Source: Methanosarcinales archaeon ex4572_44
GTDB taxonomy: Archaea > Halobacteriota > Methanosarcinia > Methanosarcinales > EX4572-44
Assembly: GCA_002254825.2 (NCBI GenBank)
Contig: NJEL02000045.1
Location: 1-9,003, forward strand
Length of the DNA stretch: 9,003 bases
Direction of reading: 5' to 3'
The notes under the pieces are model-generated. The model searched no databases. It saw only the letters and a program-made list of their open reading frames with translations, and was not told the DNA's origin. The stretch's first letter is position 1. Every line of letters begins with the position of its first letter. A program made the translations under genes and the position numbers. Of this stretch, positions 1-7,722 are shown piece by piece.

Positions 1-333
1 GAATGGGTTTTTTTCGGGTTGGTCCACGAGTGGTATCTCTGATATTATTGCTCCGACTGCTACGATTGGTTCGGTGTGGATGTTGATCATCGCGGCGGGC
101 GCGACGTTGTTTTTTTTGAGTTGGTAGATTACGTATGAGCTGACGGTTGAGCCAATGCCTCCTGGGAATATGAGGATTTTTCCACTGACGCTTTTACCTT
201 CGAGTGTGGATCCTTTTTCAGTTATCACTCCTGTTTCTGGGTTGATGCCCCCGAGGAATGATATTGGTTCGGTGGTTATGAGGGCGCTTCCACTTGCTCT
301 CCCTTTTGATATGCGATGTGCTTTGATTTTCAT
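1..333 (-). CDS. AcnX-type phosphomevalonate dehydratase small subunit (partial, 3' end off window)
   Basis: Reading the minus strand from the ATG at 333 gives 111 uninterrupted codons that reach the window edge. The product is the swivelling (DUF126-type) small subunit of an AcnX aconitase-superfamily enzyme. In archaea this pairs with the large subunit to dehydrate (R)-5-phosphomevalonate to trans-anhydromevalonate 5-phosphate in the modified mevalonate pathway. Visible hallmarks are ISKGRASGSAL near residues 8-18, FLGGINPETG at 26-35, and the glycine/serine loop FPGGIGSTVSSY at 56-67. The Ser of GST (about residue 62) matches the serine regarded as catalytic in the family. Members run about 130 residues, so roughly 20 residues are missing past the edge. 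The ATG overlaps the large-subunit stop as ATGA, with no strong ribosome site of its own, so translational coupling is likely. Function is inferred from family and pairing. Confidence 0.9.
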   Translation of the reverse strand, partial: MKIKAHRISKGRASGSALITTEPISFLGGINPETGVITEKGSTLEGKSVSGKILIFPGGIGSTVSSYVIYQLKKNNVAPAAMINIHTEPIVAVGAIISEIPLVDQPEKNPF

Positions 334-1493
334 CTCTTTTCCCCAACTGCTTTTTGTATGCATTCTTCTGTTGTGCCAAGTGTGCATTGTACGCCGCAGA
401 TCTTTGGAACGTAGTTCAGGGCTTTTCCTGAATTCACCATCATGCATCTGAATCTTTCACTTGCTGGCGATACTACCATGCAGGTGTCACAGAAGATCTT
501 TGCCCCGCTCTTCGTGATTTGATTCACTTCTTCTTTGTGTTGTTTTGCGAGTCTTCGTGAAGTGAATATCCATAATTCTTTTTTGACTTGTTTGTCTTTG
601 AGCAGTTCTGCAAGTCTGCTCAGTTCTTCTGGGCCTATGTGTGGGCAGCCGATTGCAATTAAGTCAGGTTCACATCGGCAGTCGTAGACTTCTTTTATCT
701 CGCTCCATTCAATCGTGATCGCCTCTACTGGCTCTGGGTAGAGTCCTGACTCAGGCGTGAGTTTTTTTACGTGGTAAAGTGCTACTGAGCCTGTTGCTGC
801 CATTGCAGCGCCGAGCTGCTTCAATTCTATGGGTGTGGGTTTGACCTCGAACTCGAAGATAGGTGTTTCGTTCTTCACAAGCGGTCCTGCAATGTGTCCA
901 ACGGCGCCAAAGTCGGAACCTTCAAGTTTTCCATCTACTTTGATTGTGAGCGTTGGGATTCTGTTCTCGTCGAGGTGAAGTCCATAGTTCGGGGTTTTCC
1001 CGATGAGTGCTGCTGCAAGTGCCGAAGGGGCACCCTCGCGGTTTGTCCGTGCACCTATGACCGAGTTTGCGAACGAGACTGCTGAAGACTCGCTCCATGC
1101 AAGGTGGTCTCTGAAGCCTGCCACTCGGCAGACGTGGTATGGTGCACAGGTGCATTCAGGGCGGACCCCGAGGCGCTCGTATGCTTGTATGATCTCAAGC
1201 TGGCGTTCTGCAAAGTCTTCGTTAATACCCATTTTTTTCCAGTCTTTGAGGTCCATTCCTGCAGGGTTGAGAATGGCTGGAACTCTTGTTTCTGCCTTAA
1301 GGTCTCTGATCCATTCAAGCCCAGCATCACCTATCGTTCGGTATGAGACCCCGGCAACTTGCACGCTTCTGACCGGGATTAGTCGGTCGGCGCCGTAGAT
1401 CTCGCCGAGTGTGACCAGAATTTCCATGCACGTTGCAAGCGTCTCGCCAGATTCGCCGCCATAGATTTTCTCTTCATCCATTGTGAGATACAT
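330..1493 (-). CDS. AcnX-type phosphomevalonate dehydratase large subunit
   Basis: This 387-residue protein is the Fe-S-binding large subunit of an archaeal AcnX enzyme. With the small subunit downstream it should dehydrate phosphomevalonate in the archaeal mevalonate pathway that supplies isoprenoid lipids. The N-terminus MYLTMDEEKIYGGESG fits the family start, followed by RLIPVRSVQVAGVSYRTIGD (about 38-57). A central block has ECTCAPYHV (113-121), AWSESSAV (132-139) and NSVIGARTNREGAPSALAAA (143-162), the strongest family signature. Candidate cluster-ligating cysteines are Cys114/Cys116, Cys283 (IGCPH) and Cys335/Cys338 (CDTC); which of these bind iron is inference. Length is normal for the family. 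A GGGAG ribosome site (1507-1503) lies nine bases before the ATG at 1493. The other AcnX family activity, hydroxyproline dehydration, is less likely in this archaeal two-subunit context. Confidence 0.93.
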   Translation of the reverse strand: MYLTMDEEKIYGGESGETLATCMEILVTLGEIYGADRLIPVRSVQVAGVSYRTIGDAGLEWIRDLKAETRVPAILNPAGMDLKDWKKMGINEDFAERQLEIIQAYERLGVRPECTCAPYHVCRVAGFRDHLAWSESSAVSFANSVIGARTNREGAPSALAAALIGKTPNYGLHLDENRIPTLTIKVDGKLEGSDFGAVGHIAGPLVKNETPIFEFEVKPTPIELKQLGAAMAATGSVALYHVKKLTPESGLYPEPVEAITIEWSEIKEVYDCRCEPDLIAIGCPHIGPEELSRLAELLKDKQVKKELWIFTSRRLAKQHKEEVNQITKSGAKIFCDTCMVVSPASERFRCMMVNSGKALNYVPKICGVQCTLGTTEECIQKAVGEKR

Positions 1494-1723
1494 TATACAA
1501 AACTCCCGAGCGGAATAATGCCTTTGTCAGCATCAGTATTATTGTGATAATTGCAAGTATAATGGCGTATTTCTTATCAGAGCCGACTGAATATTATCGG
1601 GATCGGTCCTACCATCACCACGCCGCCAATATCGTTCGAAGTGGCAGTGTCCTGAAAAAAAGCCAAGAGCATGGCATAAAATCCGATCACAACAAGGATG
1701 ACACCAATTCTAATCATATCCAT
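1474..1723 (-). pseudogene. DUF131/TIGR00304-like small membrane protein, frameshifted
   Basis: An ATG at 1723, behind a GAGGGG ribosome-site sequence, opens a 48-codon frame that stops at 1577-1579. It encodes one hydrophobic helix (about residues 4-23, IRIGVILVVIGFYAMLLAFF) and then GGVVMVGPIPIIF (33-45), the hallmark of the archaeal DUF131/TIGR00304 small membrane family. After FSR the frame ends. A second frame, from about 1584 to 1474, continues as the expected GSDKKYAIILAIITIILMLT, which is the second membrane helix. The family normally has both parts in one protein of about 80 residues. A net +1 shift lies at about 1582-1588, for example one extra G (giving FSRSDKK) or a four-base insertion (giving FGSDKK). 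The second part overlaps the AcnX large-subunit start. Function of the family is unknown. A base-calling error is possible. Confidence 0.72.
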
Positions 1724-1752
1724 CGAGTAAATCCCCTCATACTACCCAGCAC

Positions 1753-2319
1753 TTACAGTATTCCTTTGGTCTTTACAACAGCCGATTCAATGCCCTCAAT
1801 CTCTCCAGAAAATCCAGAGACCACTCGTTCAGCAAAACCAACTGGGTCGGTTATCCCAAGATCGTTCAACCCAATAGCCCTAACACCCGGCGGAACCCCA
1901 CTGTTTATAACATTTATCCCAAAGTGGATCTTCTCACTCGATACTCCACAGGTTGCAACCGAAACAGTGAGCTTGCGGTCGTCAACAAAGAGATCATCAC
2001 CTCGACGCACTGCCTTAACCCCTTCAACCAGCAGCTCATCCTTGGTCCAGACCGCTATTAAGCGCTGCATACAGTACGAAAGGTGCATATTCGGCGGCGA
2101 ATCGAAGCGTTCAACAATAAAATGAATGAGATCATCCCCACTTATTGCACTCCCTTCACGTATATCTTCAAGGTCAAGCATTGACTCTGCTGGAATCCTC
2201 ATTGGCCCCCGAAAAATCACAACAGAATCACCTCGAACACCAAATCTCTCATACGCCCACAAAGACCTGATCTGAGTGCCATCATAGCAGAGCAGATCTG
2301 GCGAAGAAAAAATCTCCAT
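1753..2319 (-). CDS. DUF366 family archaeal protein
   Basis: The protein is about 188 residues from the Met at 2319. It begins MEIFSSPDLLCYDGTQIRSL and continues AYERFGVRGDSVVIFRGPM and ESMLDLEDI, a pattern I recognise as the archaeal DUF366 family, whose biochemical role is not established. Later blocks include DDLIHFIVERFDSPP, VEGVKAVRRGDDLFVDDRKL and HFGINVINSGVP, consistent with a compact soluble alpha/beta protein without signal peptide or membrane helix. The open frame extends upstream to 2391, but those 24 residues do not look like the family. A TATA-like box centred about 26 nt before the ATG at 2319 supports a leaderless transcript starting at that Met. It is probably the first gene of a cluster with the small membrane protein and the AcnX genes, which follow 29 nt and more downstream on the same strand. 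Confidence 0.82.
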   Translation of the reverse strand: MEIFSSPDLLCYDGTQIRSLWAYERFGVRGDSVVIFRGPMRIPAESMLDLEDIREGSAISGDDLIHFIVERFDSPPNMHLSYCMQRLIAVWTKDELLVEGVKAVRRGDDLFVDDRKLTVSVATCGVSSEKIHFGINVINSGVPPGVRAIGLNDLGITDPVGFAERVVSGFSGEIEGIESAVVKTKGIL

Positions 2320-2340
2320 GAAAACAAATAGAGGGCAATG

Positions 2341-2350
2341 TAATATAAGA
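2341..2350 (-). promoter_or_regulatory. TATA box for the DUF366/AcnX cluster
   Basis: On the minus strand these bases read TCTTATATTA, an archaeal box A. Its centre is about 26 nt before the ATG at 2319, the spacing expected if transcription starts at or next to the start codon (leaderless mRNA). No Shine-Dalgarno sequence precedes that ATG, which fits. This favours the internal Met over the upstream start at 2391. Confidence 0.55.
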
Positions 2351-2454
2351 GGGTTTTGATCTGCAGGTTTCACGAACGCTCGGCGGGACACTCGGCTTCA
2401 CCTACATCGTTCTTGGGACACTCTCATAAACCATGCAGTTGATAGATCGAGTGA

Positions 2455-3252
2455 ATGGTGCAGATCTCACCAATTATAGACGAACCGATACTCGTAATAG
2501 AGAACAAGACCCGAAGCTTCATAGCGGCAGATCTTCACATTGGAATAGAGTACGAACTCGACCAACACGGAATAACTATCCCAAGCCAAACAGAAAAAAT
2601 CCTTAAAAAGATCACGAAACACCTAAAAGAAGTAAAACCAGACCAGATAATACTACTTGGAGACGTGAAACACAAAATACCCTACACAACCCGCCAGGAA
2701 GAGAGAGAACTCCCAGAATTCATCACCGAACTCGCAGCACACGCAGAGATCTATATCTTACCAGGAAACCATGATATAAAGATTGAAAAACTGCTAGAGA
2801 ACGAAATAGACAACAAGCTCTGCACCATAACGCCTACGAAAGGCACAATAATCGACGGAATCGGATATTTTCACGGACACACGTGGCCAAAGCCAGAACT
2901 GCTCAAAACAAAACACATAATAACAGCCCACAGCCACCCAGCCATCCAACTGAAAGACGCCCTCGGGCACATCATCACAGAACCAGCATGGATACGCACA
3001 AACCTCAGAATAAGACCATTCGAAGAGCACTCAAGAGACGAAGTATCCATTCGTTGGTCAAACCCCGAACTGATCATCGCGCCAACAATAAACCACCTCT
3101 GCGGAGGCACACCCTTCAACAACACAGACCACACCAACCTACTCGGACCAGTACTCACGAAAAAAGCAGCAGACCTCCACAACGCAGAAGCATACCTCCT
3201 CGATGGCACAAATCTCGGAAGGCTTGAAAAACTCAGAAGTTTAAAAAAATAA
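2455..3252 (+). CDS. COG1407-type calcineurin-like metallophosphoesterase
   Basis: This 265-residue protein has the full set of two-metal phosphoesterase motifs: AADLHIG (24-30, Asp26 and His28), ILLGDVKHK (66-74, Asp70), LPGNHD (102-107), GYFHGHTWP (137-145) and TAHSHP (157-162). The C-terminal block NHLCGGTPFNN (213-223), followed by LLGPVL and AEAYLLDGTNLG, is typical of the COG1407 group. In bacteria this group includes PdeM, found beside DNA ligase and Lhr-type helicase genes. The substrate of archaeal members is unknown; a nucleic-acid or nucleotide phosphodiester is an inference. No signal peptide or membrane segment is seen, so it should be cytoplasmic. A TGA directly before the ATG fixes the start at or after 2455. 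It is divergent from the DUF366 cluster and stands alone. Third codon positions are strongly A-rich. Confidence 0.9.
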   Translation: MVQISPIIDEPILVIENKTRSFIAADLHIGIEYELDQHGITIPSQTEKILKKITKHLKEVKPDQIILLGDVKHKIPYTTRQEERELPEFITELAAHAEIYILPGNHDIKIEKLLENEIDNKLCTITPTKGTIIDGIGYFHGHTWPKPELLKTKHIITAHSHPAIQLKDALGHIITEPAWIRTNLRIRPFEEHSRDEVSIRWSNPELIIAPTINHLCGGTPFNNTDHTNLLGPVLTKKAADLHNAEAYLLDGTNLGRLEKLRSLKK

Positions 3253-3290
3253 TATTTTTAATCTATAATTAATATTAAATAATTTTTTAA
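3253..3290 (+). terminator. T-tract archaeal terminator after the phosphoesterase
   Basis: Right after the stop codon the sequence becomes almost pure A/T, with T-runs of five (3255-3259) and six (3283-3288). Archaeal RNA polymerase ends transcription at such T-tracts without a hairpin. Position between the phosphoesterase stop and the secF promoter fits. Confidence 0.5.
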
Positions 3291-3367
3291 TAATCTATTT
3301 CTAAACATACAAAATTCAATTTGATCTTTCCGCAAATCCAACTGTTGCAGTTGTGCGTGATTATAGC

Positions 3368-3427
3368 AAAAAGTATATAACCAGTGATGTATTTATATGG
3401 CGTAAAATTATAAAGCTTTTCGTGGAG
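3368..3427 (+). promoter_or_regulatory. secF promoter and ribosome binding site
   Basis: Two TATA-like boxes precede secF. One is within AAAAAGTATATAACC (3368-3382), with an A/G-rich BRE-like stretch just before it. The other is TTTATATGG (3392-3400). With a start about 26 nt downstream, they would give leaders of roughly 30 or 12 nt. Either leader would carry the GGAG (3424-3427) that lies five bases before the ATG at 3433. Which box is used cannot be told from sequence. Confidence 0.55.
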
Positions 3428-3432
3428 TAGTC

Positions 3433-4344
3433 ATGGATCTTATAGATGATGCACACATAGATGCCTATTTTGAGAAGTTCACGCTTCGCCAGACGATCAT
3501 GATACCGCTTGTGGTCTTTGCAGTATCGCTTCTGATACTAGCAGGAACAACGCTCTCGATTGGGGCTCCTGTGAAGCTTGGGATGGAATTTCTCGGCGGC
3601 TCAGCCATAACGATAGATACAGGGGACTCGATTGAGAGCCTCCAGCAGGCATTCTCCGACTATCCACTGCACAGTGTTCGGGAGCACGGGAATCGGAGGT
3701 TGCTCCAGTTCGAACCGATGAGTCAGGAAGAGCAGAGCGAGCTTGTGAACTTTATGGTTGAGAACTACGGTGCAGAGAAGATCGAGATGCGTCAGGTTGG
3801 CGAGGTCTTCGGGAAGAGCCAGCAGATACGGGCACTTCAGGCACTCGTAATCGCCTTCGTGCTCATGGCAGGGGTTGTCTTCCTGATATTCAGGAAGATC
3901 ATCCCTGCAATAACAGTGATCTTCGCAGGCTTTGCAGACATCATCTTTGCAACAGCCATGATGAATGTCTTCGGTCTAACACTCACCTTCGGAACCCTTG
4001 CAGCACTCTTGATGCTCATAGGTTACGCTGTGGACACCAATCTTCTGCTCACAAACAGGGTCTTGAAGCGAAGAGGGGACCCGATGAGACATATAAAGGG
4101 TGCGATGAAGACAGGGCTTATGATGACCAGCACCACCCTTGCAGCACTACTTGTGCTCTTCGTTATATCCACTGTCTCTTATCTTGCAGTCTCGAACTTC
4201 ACACGCATCGACATCGTGCGTGACATCGCTGTTGTCTTGATCTTCGGACTTCTCGCAGATATGATGAACACATGGATGCTTAACACGGGCATGCTCAGAA
4301 GATACGTAATACCAACGCTGAGTGGCAGGAGGCGATCGAGTTGA
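3433..4344 (+). CDS. secF: Protein-export membrane protein SecF
   Basis: This is the archaeal SecF subunit, 303 residues, which forms a complex with SecD in the cytoplasmic membrane and assists protein movement through the Sec translocon. It has six membrane segments, at roughly 20-43, 135-153, 157-177, 185-206, 229-249 and 264-287. A short outside domain (about 45-130) starts with the SecF hallmark KLGMEFLGGSAITID (48-62). The fourth helix carries IGYAVDTNLLLTNRVLKRRG (196-215), the archaeal counterpart of the bacterial SecF motif around a membrane Asp (here Asp201). GLTLTFGTLAALLML just before it is also typical. The start is set by a GGAG site five bases upstream. The stop overlaps the secD ATG by one base (TGATG), and the secF-then-secD order is common in archaea. 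The gene looks intact. Confidence 0.96.
   Translation: MDLIDDAHIDAYFEKFTLRQTIMIPLVVFAVSLLILAGTTLSIGAPVKLGMEFLGGSAITIDTGDSIESLQQAFSDYPLHSVREHGNRRLLQFEPMSQEEQSELVNFMVENYGAEKIEMRQVGEVFGKSQQIRALQALVIAFVLMAGVVFLIFRKIIPAITVIFAGFADIIFATAMMNVFGLTLTFGTLAALLMLIGYAVDTNLLLTNRVLKRRGDPMRHIKGAMKTGLMMTSTTLAALLVLFVISTVSYLAVSNFTRIDIVRDIAVVLIFGLLADMMNTWMLNTGMLRRYVIPTLSGRRRSS
4327..4332 (+). promoter_or_regulatory. Shine-Dalgarno site of secD inside secF
   Basis: AGGAGG lies within the last secF codons. It is 8 bases before the TTG at 4341 and 11 bases before the ATG at 4344. The ATG overlapping the secF stop is preferred, though the TTG would add only one residue. Confidence 0.6.
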
Positions 4345-5984
4345 TGGACGAAGAGGATAGTTTGATCAGAGATCCACGCATACTCCTATTGATCGCAGGC
4401 ATAATCGTTTCGATCATATTGATTTACCCGCACCCAACCGATGGAGGCATATCAACCAGTCTCAATTACGGGCTTGAACTTGAGGGTGGATCATGGCTGC
4501 AACTGGAACTCCAGGGTGCAATCGTTGAGATCGATTCCAATCCTGCCACAATAATAGAATACGAATACGCAAGCCGCCTAAACGATTCAGACTTGAGGGT
4601 TACAGAGGTAAAAACCAACTCTATCAGGTTTGTTACATCGAAGGAAGTTACCGAGCGGGAGATAGAAGACCTACGCTACGGCGCAGCAAGCCTGCTCGTG
4701 GAAGATGGCAGAACAACCGTTGCAATCAGCACCACAGAAGAAGGGATCGTAAGAACCTACCTCCAGAACAAACTCGATTCTGAGGTGAAGATACTTCGAG
4801 TAGAGAACGGGACAGCCTACGAAATACGGACAAACACGAGTGAAAGCGAGATCAAGCAAGTCCTAACACCCATCAACGGGAGGCTCATCACATACACCCG
4901 TGGCGTGAGTGAGGAAACGAGAGACGACACAAAAGAGATACTCGATGCAAAGCTGAACGCCATCGGGCTAAAAGACATACCGATCAGAACGGTGGGTGAA
5001 GATTACATATTGATCGACCTAGCGGGTGTTGACATTGCAACCGCAATGCGCATGGCAGCAACACCAGGCAAGTTCGAGATTCGTATCCAGATAGAGGGAA
5101 ACGAGACAGCACACGTACTATACGGCGACCAGATCGAACACGTCGGAATACCCCAACAAGATGAACACAATGTCTGGGGCGTACCATTCAGACTCACCCA
5201 AGCAGGCGCAGAGGAACTGCGAGAAGCAGCCCTCAGATACAATGCCACCACAAACCCGAGTGCCCACCACTTAATGATGTACCTCGACAAAAAAGAAGTC
5301 TTCAGCGGACCAATTGCACCAAGTCTCGCAGAGAACATAGAGAAAACCCCAGTCAAACATCTTGAGGCGCGGACTGGTATGGATGAAGAAGGACATCAAG
5401 AAGCAAAAGAACTCCAATCCCATCTTCGCGCAGGCGCACTCCCAGTCAACGTCAAGGTTATCGGATCCGGACAGGTACCAGCCACACTCGGAGCACGCTT
5501 CAAAGAACAACTCGGAGTAGCAGGCATAATAACACTCATAGCAGTCGCACTCATCGTATACCGCCGCTACAAACACAGAGAAATCATAATACCGATGCTC
5601 TTAACAACCACAGGCGAAGTCGTAATGATCCTTGGATTTGCAGCAGCCATCAACTGGCAACTCGACCTTGCAAGCATCACAGCCATAATAGCAGTCATCG
5701 GAACAGGCATCGACCACCTGATAATAATAACCGACGAAGTACTCCACCAAGAAAAAGGCGAACTACCAACAGAGAAAATATTCAAAGACCGCATAAGAAA
5801 AGCCTTCACAATCATCTTTGCAGCAGCAGCCACAACAATCGCAGCCATGATACCACTCGGATACATGGGCTTCGGAGCACTACGAGGATTCGCAATCGTA
5901 ACAATCGTAGGCGTACTGATAGGAATACTCATAGCACGACCAGCATACGGCGCAATAATAAAACACACAATAACACAAAACTAA
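4344..5984 (+). CDS. secD: Protein-export membrane protein SecD
   Basis: SecD, 546 residues from the ATG at 4344, partners SecF in the membrane and aids late steps of protein export. A first membrane helix (about 12-28) is followed by NYGLELEGGSWLQLELQG (41-58), the archaeal form of the SecD D1 motif. A large outside domain (about 60-385) contains the P1-type segment, including ETRDDTKEILDAKLNAIGLK and DYILIDLAGVDIATAMRMA. Five more helices lie at about 391-407, 413-437, 447-465, 488-505 and 515-535. The fourth helix carries AVIGTGIDHLIIITDEVL, with Asp457 in the place of the conserved membrane acid. Length is normal for archaea. Codons in the last third end in A much more often than in secF, yet the protein is continuous. 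It is co-transcribed with secF. Confidence 0.96.
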   Translation: MDEEDSLIRDPRILLLIAGIIVSIILIYPHPTDGGISTSLNYGLELEGGSWLQLELQGAIVEIDSNPATIIEYEYASRLNDSDLRVTEVKTNSIRFVTSKEVTEREIEDLRYGAASLLVEDGRTTVAISTTEEGIVRTYLQNKLDSEVKILRVENGTAYEIRTNTSESEIKQVLTPINGRLITYTRGVSEETRDDTKEILDAKLNAIGLKDIPIRTVGEDYILIDLAGVDIATAMRMAATPGKFEIRIQIEGNETAHVLYGDQIEHVGIPQQDEHNVWGVPFRLTQAGAEELREAALRYNATTNPSAHHLMMYLDKKEVFSGPIAPSLAENIEKTPVKHLEARTGMDEEGHQEAKELQSHLRAGALPVNVKVIGSGQVPATLGARFKEQLGVAGIITLIAVALIVYRRYKHREIIIPMLLTTTGEVVMILGFAAAINWQLDLASITAIIAVIGTGIDHLIIITDEVLHQEKGELPTEKIFKDRIRKAFTIIFAAAATTIAAMIPLGYMGFGALRGFAIVTIVGVLIGILIARPAYGAIIKHTITQN

Positions 5985-6192
5985 AAGCCAAATCACAACG
6001 GCACGAACCACACCCCACTGCCTCCGCACTACAAAGTTTCGATACAAGCTGACCCACCCACCCCGATTTTAGACTAGCGTTTCCGGGGTGTAAAAGAAGT
6101 TGCCGAAGGCATAGAGCCAGATACGCTTTGATAAAGGTGAATTTTGCAATAAATTAAGTATCTTGTGATGTTTAGAGTGTCTTGGTGATAGC
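5985..6192 (+). other. Spacer after secD with one inverted repeat
   Basis: No convincing gene is seen here. A 7-bp inverted repeat, CACCCCG (6059-6065) and CGGGGTG (6084-6090), encloses 18 bases and could form a hairpin, but no T-run follows it. A short frame just beyond (about 6078-6131) reads RFRGVKEVAEGIEPDTL and may be a gene remnant, though I cannot place it. The secD stop lacks a clear T-tract terminator. A weak AT-rich box (6148-6157) and a GGTGA (6184-6188) precede the next ATG at 6193. Confidence 0.35.
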
Positions 6193-7722
6193 ATGACATA
6201 CAAGGCAAAGAGGCCATACAAACCAGTAGAGGATAGGAAGACTAAAAATCTTACGACTTGGGTGTCTCCTATTTCAGTTTGAGGTGTGGGATCAGGAGAG
6301 GTTGCGGGATGGTGTGGGTGGGAGTGAGTGGAGTGTCTGATGTCTTGAAAACTTGGGAAAACGCGCCAGATATTGTAATAGTCACTGGTGATATCGCAGA
6401 ATCAGCTAGTAAGGTGGAATACGAGAATGCTACAAAATTTTTCAACTCGATGTTAAAAGAATTTGGAAATAGTGGCAAATCACCTCACCTATACATAGTA
6501 CCTGGAAATCATGATGTAAACTTTGGAGAAACTGAAGCTAGTGAAAGTATTAACGAAAGTGAATTACTATTTAAATTTAAATTTTCTAATTATAATGATT
6601 TTCTTAAATCATTTTTTGGATCTGATAAATTCACGTCTACATATAAGCATCCTTATTTTGTAGAGAAAATTTGTAATGATCAACTTTTATTATTAGGGCT
6701 TAATTCTGCAATTTCTGTCACTCACGAGGAACGCCGTGGATTCGTCTCACTCGAACAAATTCGCGCTGCAATTGAGGAGGCTAAACAACTAAATCCAGGT
6801 AACGCCTTCAGAATAGCTATTGTCCACCACAATTTTACAAGAAATAGCGATAGCGATAATGAGAACCTGCCTGAATTACGTCGAAATTTAGTAAATGGAA
6901 AACAGATTTTTATTTTGGCTACTGGTAGCGCTGGACTGGACTCTAAACGTCTTCCCGATGTTCCGAACCAATTTCAATTGATAACCATAGAACTCGACTC
7001 AACTGTTAAAATAACGGTACAAAGAAGAATCTTTTCAGCACAAAGGGTGGGACATCAAGGACGTGGTGGGTGGGTTTCTGACCCATCAGGAGACGTCTTC
7101 CATTTCTTCATATACGATGAAGATATCCGAAACGTTGTCGAGTCAATCCAAAAAGGAATGAGATGTACCATAAAATCCAAAACCCCGACTATTCATTTTT
7201 CAAAAGGGTTTGAAACCCATGAGCTATATAGCCCTCTTTTATATGTTGTTCAAAATCGACTATGGCTTTTTGGTAGGAAAAACAGAAAGTTATTTGACAA
7301 GAACTACCGAACAGCATTAACAAGGATTCTCAGTAGAAGACAAAACGGCTTTGACTTTAGAGTTTTGTTTTCTTTCACCCGATGCACCAAAAAATGTTTT
7401 ACATCAAGCACACGCAGACGCTGATTTTAAAGATCAACTGGGATTATCCATGAACTCTGCATCAAATTTTTTTAAAGAACTTGGTATAGATTTTAATGAA
7501 ACTTGTAAATGTTACTACTGTGAACGAACAACCCCGATGATAATAGTCGACAACGCAGTACTTTTTACAAGGATAGAACGAGATGATAGGGGATGAATAA
7601 AGCCTTTAACTGGTGCACCATTTGATGTAGTTTCTTCGAATTCAACAATTGGAAAAAATTTAGTTCGCCAATTTAATAAAACTTGGAATAATTCTAATCA
7701 TAAAGGAATAACACGTCTGTGA
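6193..7722 (+). pseudogene. Calcineurin-like phosphoesterase with C-terminal domain, multi-lesion pseudogene
   Basis: Joined over three frames, this was a protein of about 500 residues with an N-terminal metallophosphoesterase. An ATG at 6193 starts MTYKAKRPYKPVEDRKTKN and reaches TTWVSPIS. There the metal motif DLH appears to have been deleted (about 8 bases, near 6277), since FEVWDQERLRDGVG continues in another frame. A further shift at about 6330 leads to PDIVIVTGDIAESAS, VPGNHDV (6501-6521), LLLLGLNSA and IVHHNF, all family motifs. The GHxH segment expected before ILATGSAGLD is missing. A C-terminal domain starts near LWLFGRKNRKLFDKNYR. At about 7365-7370 an extra T moves FDFRVLF into the frame of LSPDAPKNVLHQ, and a TGA at 7594 interrupts DDRG-IKPLTGAPFDVVS, which then runs to 7722. 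Domain role unknown. Loss of two metal motifs means no working enzyme. Confidence 0.8.

Noticed and set aside
1544..2125. Long plus-strand open frame of 193 codons
   Set aside because: It lies opposite the DUF366 and small membrane protein genes, has low-complexity Ser/Thr/Pro-rich content and no family features.
2385..2423. Nine-base direct repeat GGGACACTC (2385-2393 and 2415-2423) in the divergent promoter region
   Set aside because: Only two short copies with no symmetry; they could be a regulator site but chance is as likely.
2883..3227. Plus-strand open frame within the phosphoesterase gene
   Set aside because: It is an alternative frame of a gene with full catalytic motifs; its Arg/His/Pro-rich product is typical of an out-of-frame shadow.
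6059..6120. tRNA or other structured RNA around the CACCCCG/CGGGGTG stem
   Set aside because: No cloverleaf, T-loop or anticodon arm can be built around the stem.
7594..7596. TGA as selenocysteine codon
   Set aside because: No SECIS-like hairpin is apparent and the gene carries several other disabling lesions, so a plain nonsense change is simpler.
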